From Dinochytrium kinnereticum (Eukaryota; Chytridiomycota; Chytridiomycetes; Chytridiales; Chytridiaceae), in assembly GCA_027604005.1 (NCBI GenBank), contig JADGJT010000099.1, forward strand, positions 1 to 56,859: DNA of 56,859 nucleotides, read 5' to 3'. Position 1 is the first letter of the stretch, and every line of letters begins with the position of its first letter. The position numbers were made by a program, and so were the translations under genes. The notes below the pieces were generated by a model. That model was given only the letters and a program-made list of their open reading frames with translations, was not told the origin of the DNA and did not search any database. Below, one piece after another: positions 44,232 through 55,427 of the stretch.

Positions 44232-45710
44232 ATGCTGAGCCTCCAACACCAATCCCCTCTGTCAACGGATGGAGATACCTCGTCATTGGGAAACACCTCA
44301 TTCCATCCATATCCAACCCCCTCTCAGGAAGAGCGAAATGAAATGGTCAAATCCCTTAATGAGATTCTCGAGGCATCTGGTCTACCACTCCTAGCCTACC
44401 CCCGAGACGGCCTTTTGCCTTTTGATGAATGCATAGTAGTTATACACTCTCTCCTCAAGAGCAACTCAACCCGGCAAGAGTCGGTATCAAGTTACGAGAC
44501 TGCTCTATCGAAGAGCGCTAGTGATAACAAGGTTCTGAGGGAGCGAGTGGCGAGGCTGAGTCGGGAACTTAAAGCAGAAGAGAGAGCATGTGCTGAAGCT
44601 AAAATGCTTGCTGAGAAGCATATGAACAAGGTCAAGGAGATAGAAGGTCGCATGGGATCTCTTGAGGCACAGCTCAGGACAATCAAAAAAGATTACGAGA
44701 AAGCCGTTAGATCTCCCAGCGTTGACAAGAGAAGAGAGTCATCGGGGCCGGGCATCCCCCTAGGTCTCCCATGCAAACGTTGTGTCAACAAGGCCAAGGC
44801 AGATGGATCCATTGGTGACTGCGACCATGGTTCTGCACCTTCTTCTCCCTCAAGCACTCGGCGAACGATCGTTGGATCACCTGTGATGTCCCCTAAAGCC
44901 TCATGGGCCCCAAGAATCGCCATGTCAAGAAACCATTCCTCGACTTCGACTTCCCCCGACACGTCACGTCGAAACTTGATATCCCCAGATCTGAGATCTC
45001 CGCAGCCTCACTCCAAAAGTATACTTCCCCTATCACCTAAACCTTCGCCTGGAACCCAGCCTGCCCAGCTCTCGCCTGCACTGTTGACGAAGAGGTCGAT
45101 GTCGCAACAGCCAAGCATGTCCTCTGGCATTTCGGAACCAGCCGCAGACACGTCAAAAAAACTCGTGACTGCCGCGACCCGTGAGGTCGAGTTCAAACTT
45201 CTTCACTTGTTTGACGGTGACGGTGATGAACAAAATAACCCACCGCAGCCAAGTTCCAACCTCCGTTTTGAGCCCGTAACCCTCCGGTCTTCCGACCCTA
45301 CCGCCGGCCTCAACCGCTCCATGATCATATCTAACGATGTCTTACCCTCAAGCACGAGTCCAATATCCCCTACTAACGATACTATGGAATCCTTACTACA
45401 ACGTCAAGCCAATCTTCTCAACATGCTAGTGACCGCCAACTTCCCTCAAGCAGCACCAACCGCCGGGCTAAGCCGACCTGTTTCTCCATACTCATTCCCG
45501 TCATTTGCGGAGCAGCAGGAATCTTTGCTTGAGAGACAGAGACTACTTGAGACTCAGAGGAGGGAGATTACGCTGGCGGCTGTTGAGCTAGCAAGAGAGA
45601 GGCAGGCTTTTCGGGATGAGAGGGAGGAGTTTTTTAAGGATATGTTGAGCGCTGAGACTGAGAAGACTTTGAGGAGCATGGATAGCGTTTTGGGGGACTT
45701 AGAAGTCTAA
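44232..45710 (+). CDS. SSX2IP/ADIP-family centrosomal coiled-coil protein
   Basis: A 492-aa single-exon protein. Residues ~35-150 match the ADIP family plan: a short helical head (VKSLNEILEASGLPLL; FDECIVVIHSLLK) followed directly by a coiled coil (ASDNKVLRERVARLSREL to LRTIKKDYEK). Animal SSX2IP/ADIP is a centriolar-satellite protein; fission-yeast Msd1 in the same family anchors microtubule minus ends at the spindle pole body. The middle (residues ~170-370) is Ser/Pro-rich with many SP sites and one CKRC motif. A second coiled coil (~420-480, rich in Glu/Arg) ends the protein. The head similarity is moderate, so the call is probable. Confidence 0.7.
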   Translation: MLSLQHQSPLSTDGDTSSLGNTSFHPYPTPSQEERNEMVKSLNEILEASGLPLLAYPRDGLLPFDECIVVIHSLLKSNSTRQESVSSYETALSKSASDNKVLRERVARLSRELKAEERACAEAKMLAEKHMNKVKEIEGRMGSLEAQLRTIKKDYEKAVRSPSVDKRRESSGPGIPLGLPCKRCVNKAKADGSIGDCDHGSAPSSPSSTRRTIVGSPVMSPKASWAPRIAMSRNHSSTSTSPDTSRRNLISPDLRSPQPHSKSILPLSPKPSPGTQPAQLSPALLTKRSMSQQPSMSSGISEPAADTSKKLVTAATREVEFKLLHLFDGDGDEQNNPPQPSSNLRFEPVTLRSSDPTAGLNRSMIISNDVLPSSTSPISPTNDTMESLLQRQANLLNMLVTANFPQAAPTAGLSRPVSPYSFPSFAEQQESLLERQRLLETQRREITLAAVELARERQAFRDEREEFFKDMLSAETEKTLRSMDSVLGDLEV

Positions 45711-46543
45711 ATAGGGATTGAGGAGTGTCTGAGGCGATCTTTCCATATTCGTTACTTCATTTGTTATTCTATATTTTACATCGTCATGGTATCTCATCGG
45801 GTTTTTTCTTCTTTTGCTGCACACACCGGCAGGGATATTCCCTCCGCATGCTTCCCCGGCCCCCTTCGTATTATTTAAAATGCATATTCAAATACGGCGG
45901 GCAAAGCCCGGTCATAACAACTTCTCCGGATATTCGTGTAATCAAGACACATTATCCTTACATTATCTTTCTTTCTTTATTTCTTTCCTTTCTTTGTTTT
46001 CCTTGTTTTTTCTAGCTTTCTCACCACTGACTTTTGGCGAACTTATCATTAAAATGGTTGTGTTGTTTTGCTTCATTGAGTATACGGAAGACATGTTTCT
46101 AAAAAGAGTTGGTGCGTCATATCACATATATATTTAAGGGTTCGGAATGTGAGGATCGGCATTCTATCCAAATCAAAGAGGAGTGGGGATGTGATGACGT
46201 GTTGACATGAATTGAAAGGTTGCAACAGATCAGGTATCGTTTTAAAAAAAATAGAAAGGCTCGAAGCAAGAAGCAAAAAAGTGAAACATTGGCAGGTGAA
46301 TCAAATAGATTAATTGCATGCAAGCGACAAGTAGAAACGGCGATAAATAGGAATTACTTTGGATGTGAGTGGGGAAAGATTGTAACATTTGCTATAGAAT
46401 TCACTGTGCTTATATGCCAGACGGGGAACAAAGCTAAGAAGAGTAGGGAGGGAAAAGAATCGTGAGCCACGGAAAGAACCCGTCATAGCATCCAAATTTC
46501 CCCAGATACCTCTACCTTGCAGACCAGACCAACTTAAAAAGAC
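45711..46543. other. Intergenic region between convergent genes
   Basis: T-rich and AT-rich 3' flanks with no supportable gene. Small open frames on both strands have no family character. Confidence 0.5.
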
Positions 46544-49407
46544 TCAAAGGTTTAACTCATCCACAATGCTAGCATAAATATCCCTGAATACAAATGCACT
46601 CCCCGAAAGCCTCTTTATCCTTATCCCATGCACCTTCAATAACCAAATCTTGCAAACCTCCACCTCAAATTCAACATCATTCTCAGAGTTCGGTTCCGCC
46701 AGTCTGCAGTTAAGCTGATAAAAATCATCCACCCTGCTGAAACCAATCCGATTATCATATTGTCTTTGAAGTATCAGAAGGACTCTATGAACTTCTTGGA
46801 AAATTGCCGCTGGGTTTAATGTTGACGTGGTTTTCGAGCTAAAGTTGTATCGAACCGCTCGGATCTCCTTTGCCGGACGGTGCATCAGATGCCAATCCTC
46901 AATCTCCTGCTTGGAGGGTACTACCGTCTCAGCTACACCACCTATTGAAACATTCATTTTATCGCCTGAAGATGCTCTTTCCCGCGTAGATGTAGTGCTG
47001 TCTGTTATCGTGGTCCCAACAATAATCGTGCTGGAAGGAGAGGTCGTGGAATCAAATGCAGACTGAGTAGGAGACACCTCCTTTGGCCCAACTGTCACCA
47101 TCGACATACGACGCATCAGGTTCAAGCTTCTGTCATCTCCATTACCGGTTGTGATAGTTGCTCTACGTCCTCTTCCTCCTCTTCGATCCATCGACATAGT
47201 ACTGCAGACTTCCGGTAACACCGCTGTCGGGGCTCCATTAGCTCCAACCGAGGACCGTGGCCCGGAAAGACATCCGGATGAGGTCTCATCCGCCGTAGAT
47301 GGAGCTGAAGATGTTGGGCTGCCTCTCGGTTCCTCCGTGCTAGACCTCGCGTGACTCCCCATCCCAAACAAGGGTGAAACGGGTGAAGAAGGAGCTCCGT
47401 CCTCCTTCCCACCACCAAATAAAAGTGTAATAGTGTTCCTACGCTTACGTTGATAAGGTGGCGCTTCCTTCTTGCCCATCTCTGCGCTTCCGTTATGATC
47501 AGGTGCCATAGAAGGAGTGGGTGTTGGCGCCGGTGGTTGAGTTGATCGAGTGGAGAGGTGGTTGGAGAGAGGGGATGGCTTTGAGGTCTCAAGAAGTGAT
47601 AACCTTCTTCCGCCTGTCCTACTTGCTCGTGGAAGGCTACCAGAGCCATTAAATCCTCTCGCAGGCAACTCTCCAATCTCATCTTCACCATCCTCCCGAA
47701 TAATCGCTGCCCTAGATCCAGGTGAGACAGATCGAGATGGCGAGGGTTGAGGCCGAAGGTCTTGCGCATTCGGAGGGGGGGCAAACGATGAACTTCGACG
47801 ACGCTGTGGCCCCACAAGAGAAGCAGAAGAGGTTTTGCGACGCTGCAGAGGCTGCTTGTTTTTGTCTGGAGCACCGTTAATGCTTTTGCCGTCTCTCATG
47901 TGGTTACGGATAGTATAAATTATGCAATCACTGTCTCGAGTGATAGATGCAATGAATTGGCCAACTTGAGCTGAAGTGGGGGGTCCCATCACCTTTGGAA
48001 CGACACGCAAGGGGGGTTCATCTTCGCCCATATTCACCCATGGGTCCGTTCTGAGTCCGTCCATATCAATGCGGGCCTTGGGATCCTTTTTTAAAATCTT
48101 CCCGAAAAGTGCTTTGAGTTCTGTATAGGGCAACAGATCAAGGGAGTGAAAGTTATAGAAGCGTTTGCTTCTGTAAAAAAAACATCTTACCTGATGAAAA
48201 ATAGTCCGGGCAGGTATAGTCTACAGCCTTAATCTTGCTGTAAAGAGCCGATATGTTCTCCCCTGTGAACGGGGGCTTCCCTGTCATCATAACATAAAGC
48301 ACAACGCCCATAGCCCAAATGTCCGACTTGACACCAATATATGGAATTCCTGATATTAGCTCAACTGCTGCATAGTTTGGAGTCCCGCAAAAAGTCTATT
48401 CGCGAGTAGTGAAAAAAATGGAACGATTAAAACAACGTCAAACCAACCCCCCCCCAGTTTTAATTATATCCTTGATCAAATATCAAACACACTAGAAAGC
48501 ACAAACCTTCATATACTCATCCGTATCATTCTGAAAAGTCCTTCCAAGACCGAAGTCCGAAATAATCAGCGTCTTGTTATCGGTCAAAAGAAGGTTCTCA
48601 AGCTTTAGATCGCGGTGCACGACATTAGCCATATGACAGTGATCCATGGCTGAAATGAGTTGTCTAAAAAATCTCCGCGCTTCCTTTTCATTGAGATGGT
48701 TCCGTGCAGCAATATACTCAATCAGCTCGCCCCCTGAAGCAAACTCCCTGCAAATAAGTTTAGTGGTTTGGAAAACAATTCGGAAAAAACTCACATAACA
48801 ACATAACACTCGTCCTCCGTCTCCATAACCTGATAAAGCGTGATAACATTCGGATGATCCAATCTCATTAAAAGCTGCACCTCAAGCTGCAACGCCGAAA
48901 CGAAAGATGGAGTAGACGACGAGCCAGCTTCACCAGTCTTTGGTTTCTCACCCTCACCACCAGCATTTTTGGCAGATTCTTCCGTCGTTACAGGTTTAGC
49001 TTCAGAAGCAGAGGCTGGTGCAGGCTGATCAGACTGCGGCGAAGTTCCAGCTGATTTGGTTGGTTGAGGCTGACCCTGATTTTTCTGCTGCTGCTCCCGC
49101 TCTGCGCGCTTCCTTCGTTCACGATCCTCATTGGCTTTTTTGGCTTTAGCAGCTTTAATGGCCATTTGCTTCTTATCTATAATTTTGATGGCAACCTGTT
49201 TGGGACGTTTTTTCGTCATTTTGTTTGTTTAAGCGTCAGTGGAATGGGGCGGTGTTGGGGGTTTCTGTCGGCTAAAAAAGCATTATCAAAAGTGTCCCTC
49301 ACCTTTTGCCCAGTCTCTTTATGAACACCCAATTTTACCTTGGAGAAGGCTCCTTGGCCAATTGTCTTCCCAACATGATAACTACCCAGTACCTTTTTCT
49401 CTGTCAT
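46544..49407 (-). CDS. MARK/Kin1-type Ser/Thr kinase with KA1 domain
   Basis: 842 aa from five exons: 49407-49303, 49195-48795, 48747-48507, 48395-48191 and 48120-46544. The kinase domain begins at the N-terminus: Gly loop IGQGAFSKVKLG, VAIK lysine, HRDLK catalytic loop, DFGLG, activation loop end TFCGTPNYAAVEL. The APE motif reads AVE. Between VAIK and the αC helix (LEVQLLMRLDHPNV) lies an insert of roughly 80 low-complexity residues, basic then Gln/Pro/Ala/Ser-rich (about 49165-48915). The long C-terminal region is Ser/Pro-rich. The end is a KA1 domain (EVEVCKIWLLKVHGIRIKRL ... IVDELNL), as in MARK/PAR-1 and yeast Kin1/2, which binds acidic membrane lipids. Likely roles are polarity or microtubule control. 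A decayed copy of its 5' third lies upstream. Confidence 0.92.
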
Positions 49408-50015
49408 CTCCTCAATTCGTAGACTTAGTTTAGACTAAAAGTCACAATCTCTCTACAAAGTCTATCAGGTTGCTTGATGTCCCCGTTAAGGGGAAAGGTT
49501 ATGGATAGGAAACAACGTCCCTGTGGTTTCTTTAAACAAATACACGGTCTTCCCGATTCCTGTGGATTACGATTCAGCAAGCTATCCTTTCTTCTGTTGC
49601 GGAGATAATGGAAACAAAGGCGTATGCATCCATTGGTCCAGCCGCAGTCGGAGAAGCAGGAGTAACCTGGCGCTCAACGTATCAGAGACATTTACATGTT
49701 CATTGTTGCAAGTGAAAGATACCAACCAAAAAGGTATGATGATGTACGCGATTTACACAAATTTAAAGGACACGAAGGCCAATCCCTCCAATACCTCTCT
49801 GAGACTGTCTTCTACAGACATGCATACGAATCCCTCGACTATGGCGCAGAGCGGTCTGAAATTGCCTTCTTCGTGAGGTTGTGTCTTGCGTTCCGTTCGT
49901 AATGTAAAAAGAAAAGCACGGTGGAATGCAACGCTGCCTTAACCGTGCGACTCCGATCCCAAAGCGGTGTACCAACTGTGATTATAATGTTGAAAGCCGT
50001 TGTATGTCGTCCTGC
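48811..50015. repeat. Tandem segmental duplication, unit A
   Basis: This segment (kinase exon 2, intron 1, exon 1 and upstream DNA) is colinear with 50150-51312. Matched anchors are GATCCAATCTCAT(C/T)AAAAGCTGCACCTC at 48855-48883 and 50194-50222, GGGGCGGTGTTGG at about 49246 and 50602, and GCCGTTGT(A/G)TGTCGTCC at 49996 and 51294. The offsets are about 1.30-1.36 kb. Confidence 0.75.
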
Positions 50016-50116
50016 AGTGGGTTGTCTACGAAATCGTTGCGCTTCTTTGATTTCACTTCATTTTGTTCCGATAATAATATTACTATTATAGTCAATCTGC
50101 TCCCCACCTGACGCAA
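49408..50116. other. Kinase upstream region, relic of a duplicated promoter
   Basis: This region holds the kinase promoter. From about 49540 onward it is similar to the region preceding the Erf4-like gene (50870-51310). The similarity stops where that gene's ATG would be, so the Erf4-like 5' end is absent or lost here. The short plus-strand open frames are not supported as genes. Confidence 0.5.
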
Positions 50117-50770
50117 ATAACTAGAATAAACTCACACAACAGCGAAACACTCATCTCCGTTGCCATAAAGTGATAAAGAGGAACAACATTCGGGTGATCC
50201 AATCTCATCAAAAGCTGCACCTCTGCCGCAACGCCGAAATGAACGACAGAGGAGACGACCACCCCTTCAACAGTCTTTGGTTTTCTCACCTTTACCACCA
50301 CCACTTTTAGCAACTTCTTCTTACAAGATTACCTTCAGATGTAGATCCTGGGACTGGGGGTGCTACCCAAGTAGATATTTATGGGTACTGGGGTGGGTTG
50401 GGTACGCGCTACCAATATCCGGTATGTAGGTGCCAGAGATTCGGGGCCAAAGATTTGGTTGAGGATGTGGTTTTGTTGCTACCCGTTTGCTTCATGATTC
50501 TCATTTGGCTATATTTGGAGATGGCATCTTTAATCGTCCTTTGTTTATTCCTGTTTGGTATGATGTTGTTATCTTTTATGTTTACGCGTCAGCTGGAGTG
50601 GGGCGGTGTTGGTTTGTTGAGTACAAAAAAGTAAAAAATACTTGGCGCCTAATAATACTAACCCACTGCACCCTTTTCACCATCATAGTGTCAAGTCGGG
50701 CACAATCTTGCTCAACGCAACTGGCCATTATTCAAAAGCTACAATATATTATCTCTACTCCGTCTATCCC
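50117..50770 (-). pseudogene. Decayed copy of the 5' third of the MARK/Kin1-type kinase
   Basis: The minus-strand reading contains EVQLLMRLDHPNVVPLYHF, nearly identical to LEVQLLMRLDHPNVITLYQV of the functional gene. It is preceded by a KPKTVEG counterpart of KPKTGEA and followed by the same exon 2 donor (GTGAGT). Small insertions and deletions break the frame, including an extra A in GAGAAAACC and a missing base before ATGAGTG. Counterparts of the insert region, of intron 1 (GGGGCGGTGTTGG) and, weakly, of exon 1 (to about 50770) follow in order. Kinase parts after exon 2 are absent. It cannot make a kinase. Confidence 0.8.
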
Positions 50771-51312
50771 ATAGCTCGATGCCTCCTTTAAAGGGAATGG
50801 TTCTGGATAAATATCGACACCCATTCAAGCAAAACCATTGGCTTTGTTCCTCCTTTATATATATATATGGCTTCCCAATTCCTATTTTACAATTCAGTTA
50901 CCCTGCCTATTCCTGCTCTTTTTCTGCGTCGGAGATATTGTATAGCGGGATCGCATCCATCTCATGGGCAACCATTTTTGTATCATGATTATTCAAAGAC
51001 ACCGAGTGCCCAGGCAGAATTATAAGATGGATACGCAGCCGTACGCCGCACCGCGCCTAATGAATGCCAACCTGACCCCCATGTATCTACTTTATTTGGG
51101 ACTATTTTGAACACCAGTTCACCTCACTTGGCAGGCTGACGAGGCTGTGACAACTCCTAATCCGTTGCTTGACGTTGCGGCACAACGGTCCTGTAAAATG
51201 ATGAGCCCAGTAGTGTGCAACGCAGCCTTGACATTGCAACTCCGATGCGAAAAAACGGTCAACCTACGAAGAACTGTGAGTATAAAATGGTAGGCCGTTG
51301 TGTGTCGTCCCG
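50150..51312. repeat. Tandem segmental duplication, unit B
   Basis: Second, degenerate unit of the duplication described at 48811-50015. It ends just before the start codon of the Erf4-like gene, whose promoter it contains. Confidence 0.7.
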
Positions 51313-51331
51313 CACATATCAAACTTCAAAC

Positions 51332-52128
51332 ATGCCCAGTGCCAACGACAGAACCTACCAAGACCTCGAATTGCAAGCCACTACCTCTCCGGATGGCCAG
51401 GCGAGGTACCCTCCCTCCAGTCCACCTGTGACTGAAGAGGGACCAACCAAAGTGATTGCCAAGACGGAGCTCCGCTACGGGAAACGACCTGATTACTTTT
51501 CCAACGACTTACCTGCTCCTCTGCAAGGGATTGTAAGTTTCTTCACAGAGTTCACGAAAGGATTTTTTTAACACATCCTTAGATCACGCCAGAAGAGTTC
51601 GCACGGCGCATCACCACCCTGAACAACAAGCTCGCCAGTTTCAAGTCCATTAAAGACGATAGCATTGTCATGTTTACATGGATTAGAACCGTATCCACCA
51701 TTTTCGCGTTGGTCGGTGTAGTCTCCTTCATTCTCTATTTCACTGGAGCCGTCAAGTCCGCAATTGTGGGGATGATTGCTCTAGCTGTTGTCCTCGTTGA
51801 TCTTTTGCCCAGTCTTTTTTTCTACTTCTTCTCCCCTCCCAAGTTTGAGGTAATGGCCGTTTTAGAATCCCATGTTCAACCAACACATACACTCGCATCT
51901 AATAGCACCTTCCTGATCCATGTCTTTTCATCAAAAAAGCCTGAGGAACGGGTCAAAGAGATCCTTCAAGGTTGGAACGTTCTTGATGGTGACAAGAGGT
52001 TGGTTTGGATCAGTGCTCGAACCAGATCCCTCCACTTTACTCGAACCACACCGCCATGGAGCATTGAGGTGCACAAATTGGCCTTGCCTACGATCCATCA
52101 TACTCTGCCGATTTACGCGTCAGCCTGA
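51332..52128 (+). CDS. Erf4/Golgin-A7-like palmitoyltransferase subunit
   Basis: Erf4-type proteins stabilise DHHC acyltransferases (Erf2 in yeast) that palmitoylate Ras-like proteins on ER/Golgi membranes. 248 aa from exons 51332-51532 and 51583-52128. The family plan is seen in YFSNDLPAPLQGIITPEEFA followed by RITTLNNKLASF, equivalent to the F-P-x-x-L-x-x-x-I...EF...I..LN signature of Erf4/GOLGA7. Two hydrophobic segments follow (VSTIFALVGVVSFILYF; AIVGMIALAVVLVDLLPSLFFYF), then a soluble tail. The N-terminal ~55 residues are disordered. Its promoter lies in unit B of the tandem duplication. The two-helix topology is closer to fungal Erf4 than to animal GOLGA7. The call is probable, not certain. 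Confidence 0.62.
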
Positions 52129-53696
52129 AAGAGCCTCATGCTTCACACCAGTTTAAAGCCTCATAACCCCGTGATAGTGTTTAGTTGATGCCCTCTATAC
52201 CAGGTTTAAATTCAGGTTCTCAAAAAGTAACAAATCTCAACAAAGCGTGTATGGTGCAGTGCTACAAAATCGTGATTTACTGTACAAAGAATAAAAGTAG
52301 TGACTATCAGCGAAAATCTACCATTAATGGCATTCTGACTTGCTTTGGTGTTGTACGTACAAGGCAAGGGAAAGGAGTTCATGGCCAGCCACCAACAGCA
52401 TATCAAGCAAAATCGAGTGAAACGGGGTCAACCAAAAGAAACTCACACTTCTTCTTCCCAACAGTCAGGATAGAGTAGGAATAAGAACTTAACCGATAGA
52501 TGGTTGTTAATGCTAAATCGCTAACCAACGAAGGAAAACATTCGGGTGGCACATGGGCGACGGCGGAGGAAAGAAGAGAGTAACCCGCTGCTGTGGCAAA
52601 CGAGGCCCAACAGCTACGGGCCATGGTGGCGGCCAGAGCTGAAAGCTGGAGGCGGGTGGGGATAGCAGCGGCCGCGTGGATGTAGGTCAATGTGAAGGCG
52701 ATAAGCGATGGAGAGTATCGGTAATAGCGTTTGTTGGCACACACGAAGCCACAGAGACCGTTGGGCGTACTGCCGCGAAAGCGTGAGCCAGGAGGCAGAG
52801 TGCAGTGACATGAGCTTGGACGGCTCGATGGACGCGTTCATAACACGGGCAAAGACCTGGGATTATATTATACGGTGGGTATGACGAAAATGCTAGAAAC
52901 GAAGTCCACCAGGATGCCAAGGTATCGAGCTCAGGTAGAGGGTTGTGGTTTTGATTTAGAAAGGGACACCAAAAAAAAAAGCCGCATGAGACTAAGAGCA
53001 GGCAAAGTACGGTGGTGGAGTGAAAGGTCTGGTCGCTCTGACGTGGTCTGAGCAGAAAATCGTCAATACACACAGTAGTAGCGGGAATAGCTCAAGTCCG
53101 AGAATAATGAACGATAACCATAGCCTAACCAACGATTGGTAGGCGAAGGGTGAGGACTGAGGAGGAGCAACCAAAAAAGCAGGACCGTAGCATAAAGAAA
53201 CCACTTAGGGCCATCGAAAGGTCCAATGAACGATAAGTCCTTGCTGAGGCGGCCGCTTCAGTAATCCCCAACTTATCGCATGACTAAATTGCTCCATCAG
53301 TTTCAGAAGCAAGCCGCAGATAGATTCGCGGATTCTCTAGCCACAGTTGTCCTCTAATATTTAGGAAACAGCTGTTAGCCCAAGCCTCACCACAGCTGCC
53401 AGCCAAATCACTATTGGTACAGTATCCCCCTAGGGCGAAAGAAAAAAAGTCTTTCATAGAAAACCTCACATTTTATTCTCCCTCACAAAAGAGAGCAGTA
53501 AGGAAAAACCAGTATTTAACGAAATAAAGGACAATGATCAACAGCAGTGTGAACAAACTACCAGATAAGTCGAGGAAAATTAAAAAGAAAAAAGACTTCC
53601 TCCATATTTAAAGGACTCCGTCAAACCGCAACACTACTAGTCTATGACAATGAAAACAAACACACTAAACAGAGACGACAATCCATGTCCGCCGCT
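52129..53696. other. Unassigned region, possible decayed minus-strand gene
   Basis: About 1.5 kb without a firm gene. Hydrophobic open segments lie on the minus strand in successive frames: 53204-52992 (SLVRLWLSFIILGLELFPLL), 52841-52700 (MSLHSASWLTLSRQYAQRSL) and 52744-52403 (SPSLIAFTLTYIHAAAAIPT). They overlap without clean splice sites. This could be a frameshifted relic of a membrane protein gene or chance. I could not join them. Confidence 0.35.
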
Positions 53697-54407
53697 TTAG
53701 AAGAGAGCTGCAACAAACACGGGGGCGACGAGCGCCACAAGGGACGCAACAAGCCCCTGAGCAGAGGACGGGGTGGAGGTGGTGGCGGTAGTGGTACCAG
53801 CCTTGGTGGTGGTGGGGGCGGCTGGAGAAGCAGCCCTCGAGGTGGAAGCGGTCGTGGTGGCGGCCGACGTGGCGGGGCGGGACACCGACACGCTGGCGCT
53901 GGTGGAAGCGGGGGCGGTGGCGCTGATGGAGACGTTGGGGTCCCTGGTGATGGTAATCTATAGAAGAATGAGCAACATAAAAAAAAAAAAGGTGGGCTCC
54001 ATGCCAAACTGCGAGGAATAACGTACCATAGGGGAGTAGAAAAGACCCTGAGCGCCAAGGGAAGGAACCTCAACAAGGATGGCGTAGTAGCCAGTGTCGA
54101 TGGAGGAGGGGACCTGGACAGTGTAGCCAGCAGCGCCAGAGGAAGCGGGAACGTTCTGAGCAATGACGGCACCCCTCCTGCCAGTCTCCGGGTTGCCACC
54201 GGGGTAGATCTGCCAGTAGATGTTGAAGGTACCAGTGTTGAGGGTGGCCTGGTTCACAGCCCAGGTGACCTGGATCTGGTCTCCAGTCCTGAAGGCAGAG
54301 CCGGTGAAGGGACGGATGACGGTGACAGGAAGAGGGGCAGCGGCACCCTGTGCCATGACGGAGGCGGCGAAGCCAAGGATAGCGAGGACGATGGTGGAGG
54401 CGTACAT
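53697..54407 (-). CDS. Kre9/KNH-like Ser/Thr-rich GPI-anchored wall protein
   Basis: 213 aa from exons 54407-54027 and 53957-53697 (ATG|GTACGT donor, ATAG acceptor, phase 0). A signal peptide (~20 residues ending in VMAQ) precedes one Ig-like domain of the yeast cell wall synthesis Kre9/Knh1 type: a VIRPFTGSAFRTGDQIQVTW start, then VIAQNVP, YTVQVPSSIDTGYYAILVEV and YSPM. The second exon encodes a Ser/Thr/Ala-rich stalk and a hydrophobic GPI-signal tail (LVASLVALVAPVFVAALF). Such proteins sit on the plasma membrane or wall and are tied to beta-glucan assembly or wall structure. The split into globular exon and stalk/anchor exon is neat. It is codon-biased (mostly C-ending codons), suggesting high expression. 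Confidence 0.85.
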
Positions 54408-55427
54408 TGTGCTGTAGCGTAAAGAATTGAGTTAGGCGAAGAGAATAGAGGGTGCAGAAGACGGAGTGTGCAGATGAAAAGAGTGTGGAGAAAATGGGGG
54501 ATGTCAAATCAGGGGTTGGGCTACGTTGGGTTGAAGTGGGTGGGGTGGTTGCAATTAATTCATGTCCGATTGGATCGAACGTTCCTGGAAAAGGTTGCAC
54601 TGACAACTCTGCGTGTCTGTCAGACTGTCACACGGGGGTGGTACAGCCCTACACACCTGCCTTCCCTTCAACCCGTTGTTCTTCCATCCCCTTCCACCCG
54701 CTTCCATCGCACTTCGCAGTGCTCACCCATACTCAATGCATCCGATGCAATGCTGCTCTCCCGGCTGCCCATGGCCTTACCCAGCACTCAGATCATGCAC
54801 TGTGCGCAAGCAAGCGCGGATGGGATCGCTTGCATCCATTCATTCCGCTTGCATCGATCCCTTCCAGGTGTATGTGATCCTTCCGCATTCATGATCATCG
54901 CAGGAAATGGGCCCAAGGGAGGGAAGAGAGAGAGCGAGCGAGAAGGAAACGGGACAACGCAAGCGAAAGAAAGAGAGACAAGGAGGCACAGGGAAAGGGG
55001 AGAGGATTGCGATGCGAAGGCAGGGGCGGGGGAAGGGGCGAGTGCGTGCTGGCAGTAGAGGAGAAGGACCACCTCCTCGATCAGTGGGAGAGACGACAGC
55101 TTACCTTGTGACTGAGGGGTGGTTGGAGAGGAGCAGCAATGGGGTGGGGTGGTGGGTGGGTGGAGAGGGCGGAAAGGGCAGGGGCAGTATTTATTGCTTT
55201 ATCTCTTGAGGTTGGCCGAGTCATCTTGTGTGACGCGCTGAATGCAAATTTTGAACTGACCTGCCCAGGGACGCACAAAAGAGAATCCTTCCCATGCAAC
55301 ACTGCAAATATAATATTTTTTAAGTTTAGGTTTTTTGCAAGGAATATCCTGGCAAAATAATCCTGCTGGAATATCTCCAAGGAGCTTGGTCGTTATTTGC
55401 ACACCATCCATCTACCTACCACCAACG
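54408..55427. other. Divergent intergenic region with purine-rich tract
   Basis: Promoters of the Kre9-like gene (-) and aldo-keto reductase (+). A strongly purine-rich segment (GA/GGGA) runs from about 54905 to 55060. No gene is seen. Confidence 0.5.

Noticed and set aside
49523..49902. Two overlapping plus-strand frames (117 aa and 68 aa) upstream of the kinase
   Set aside because: Neither has a family motif, both are interrupted, and the sequence is part of a duplicated promoter segment.
53685..53963. Gly-rich plus-strand frame resembling an RGG protein
   Set aside because: It is the antisense of the Ser/Thr/Ala-rich stalk exon of the Kre9-like gene.
54468..55058. 196-aa plus-strand open frame
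   Set aside because: Its end is a purine-rich tract translated as Glu/Arg/Gly, with no family signal; it lies in a divergent promoter.
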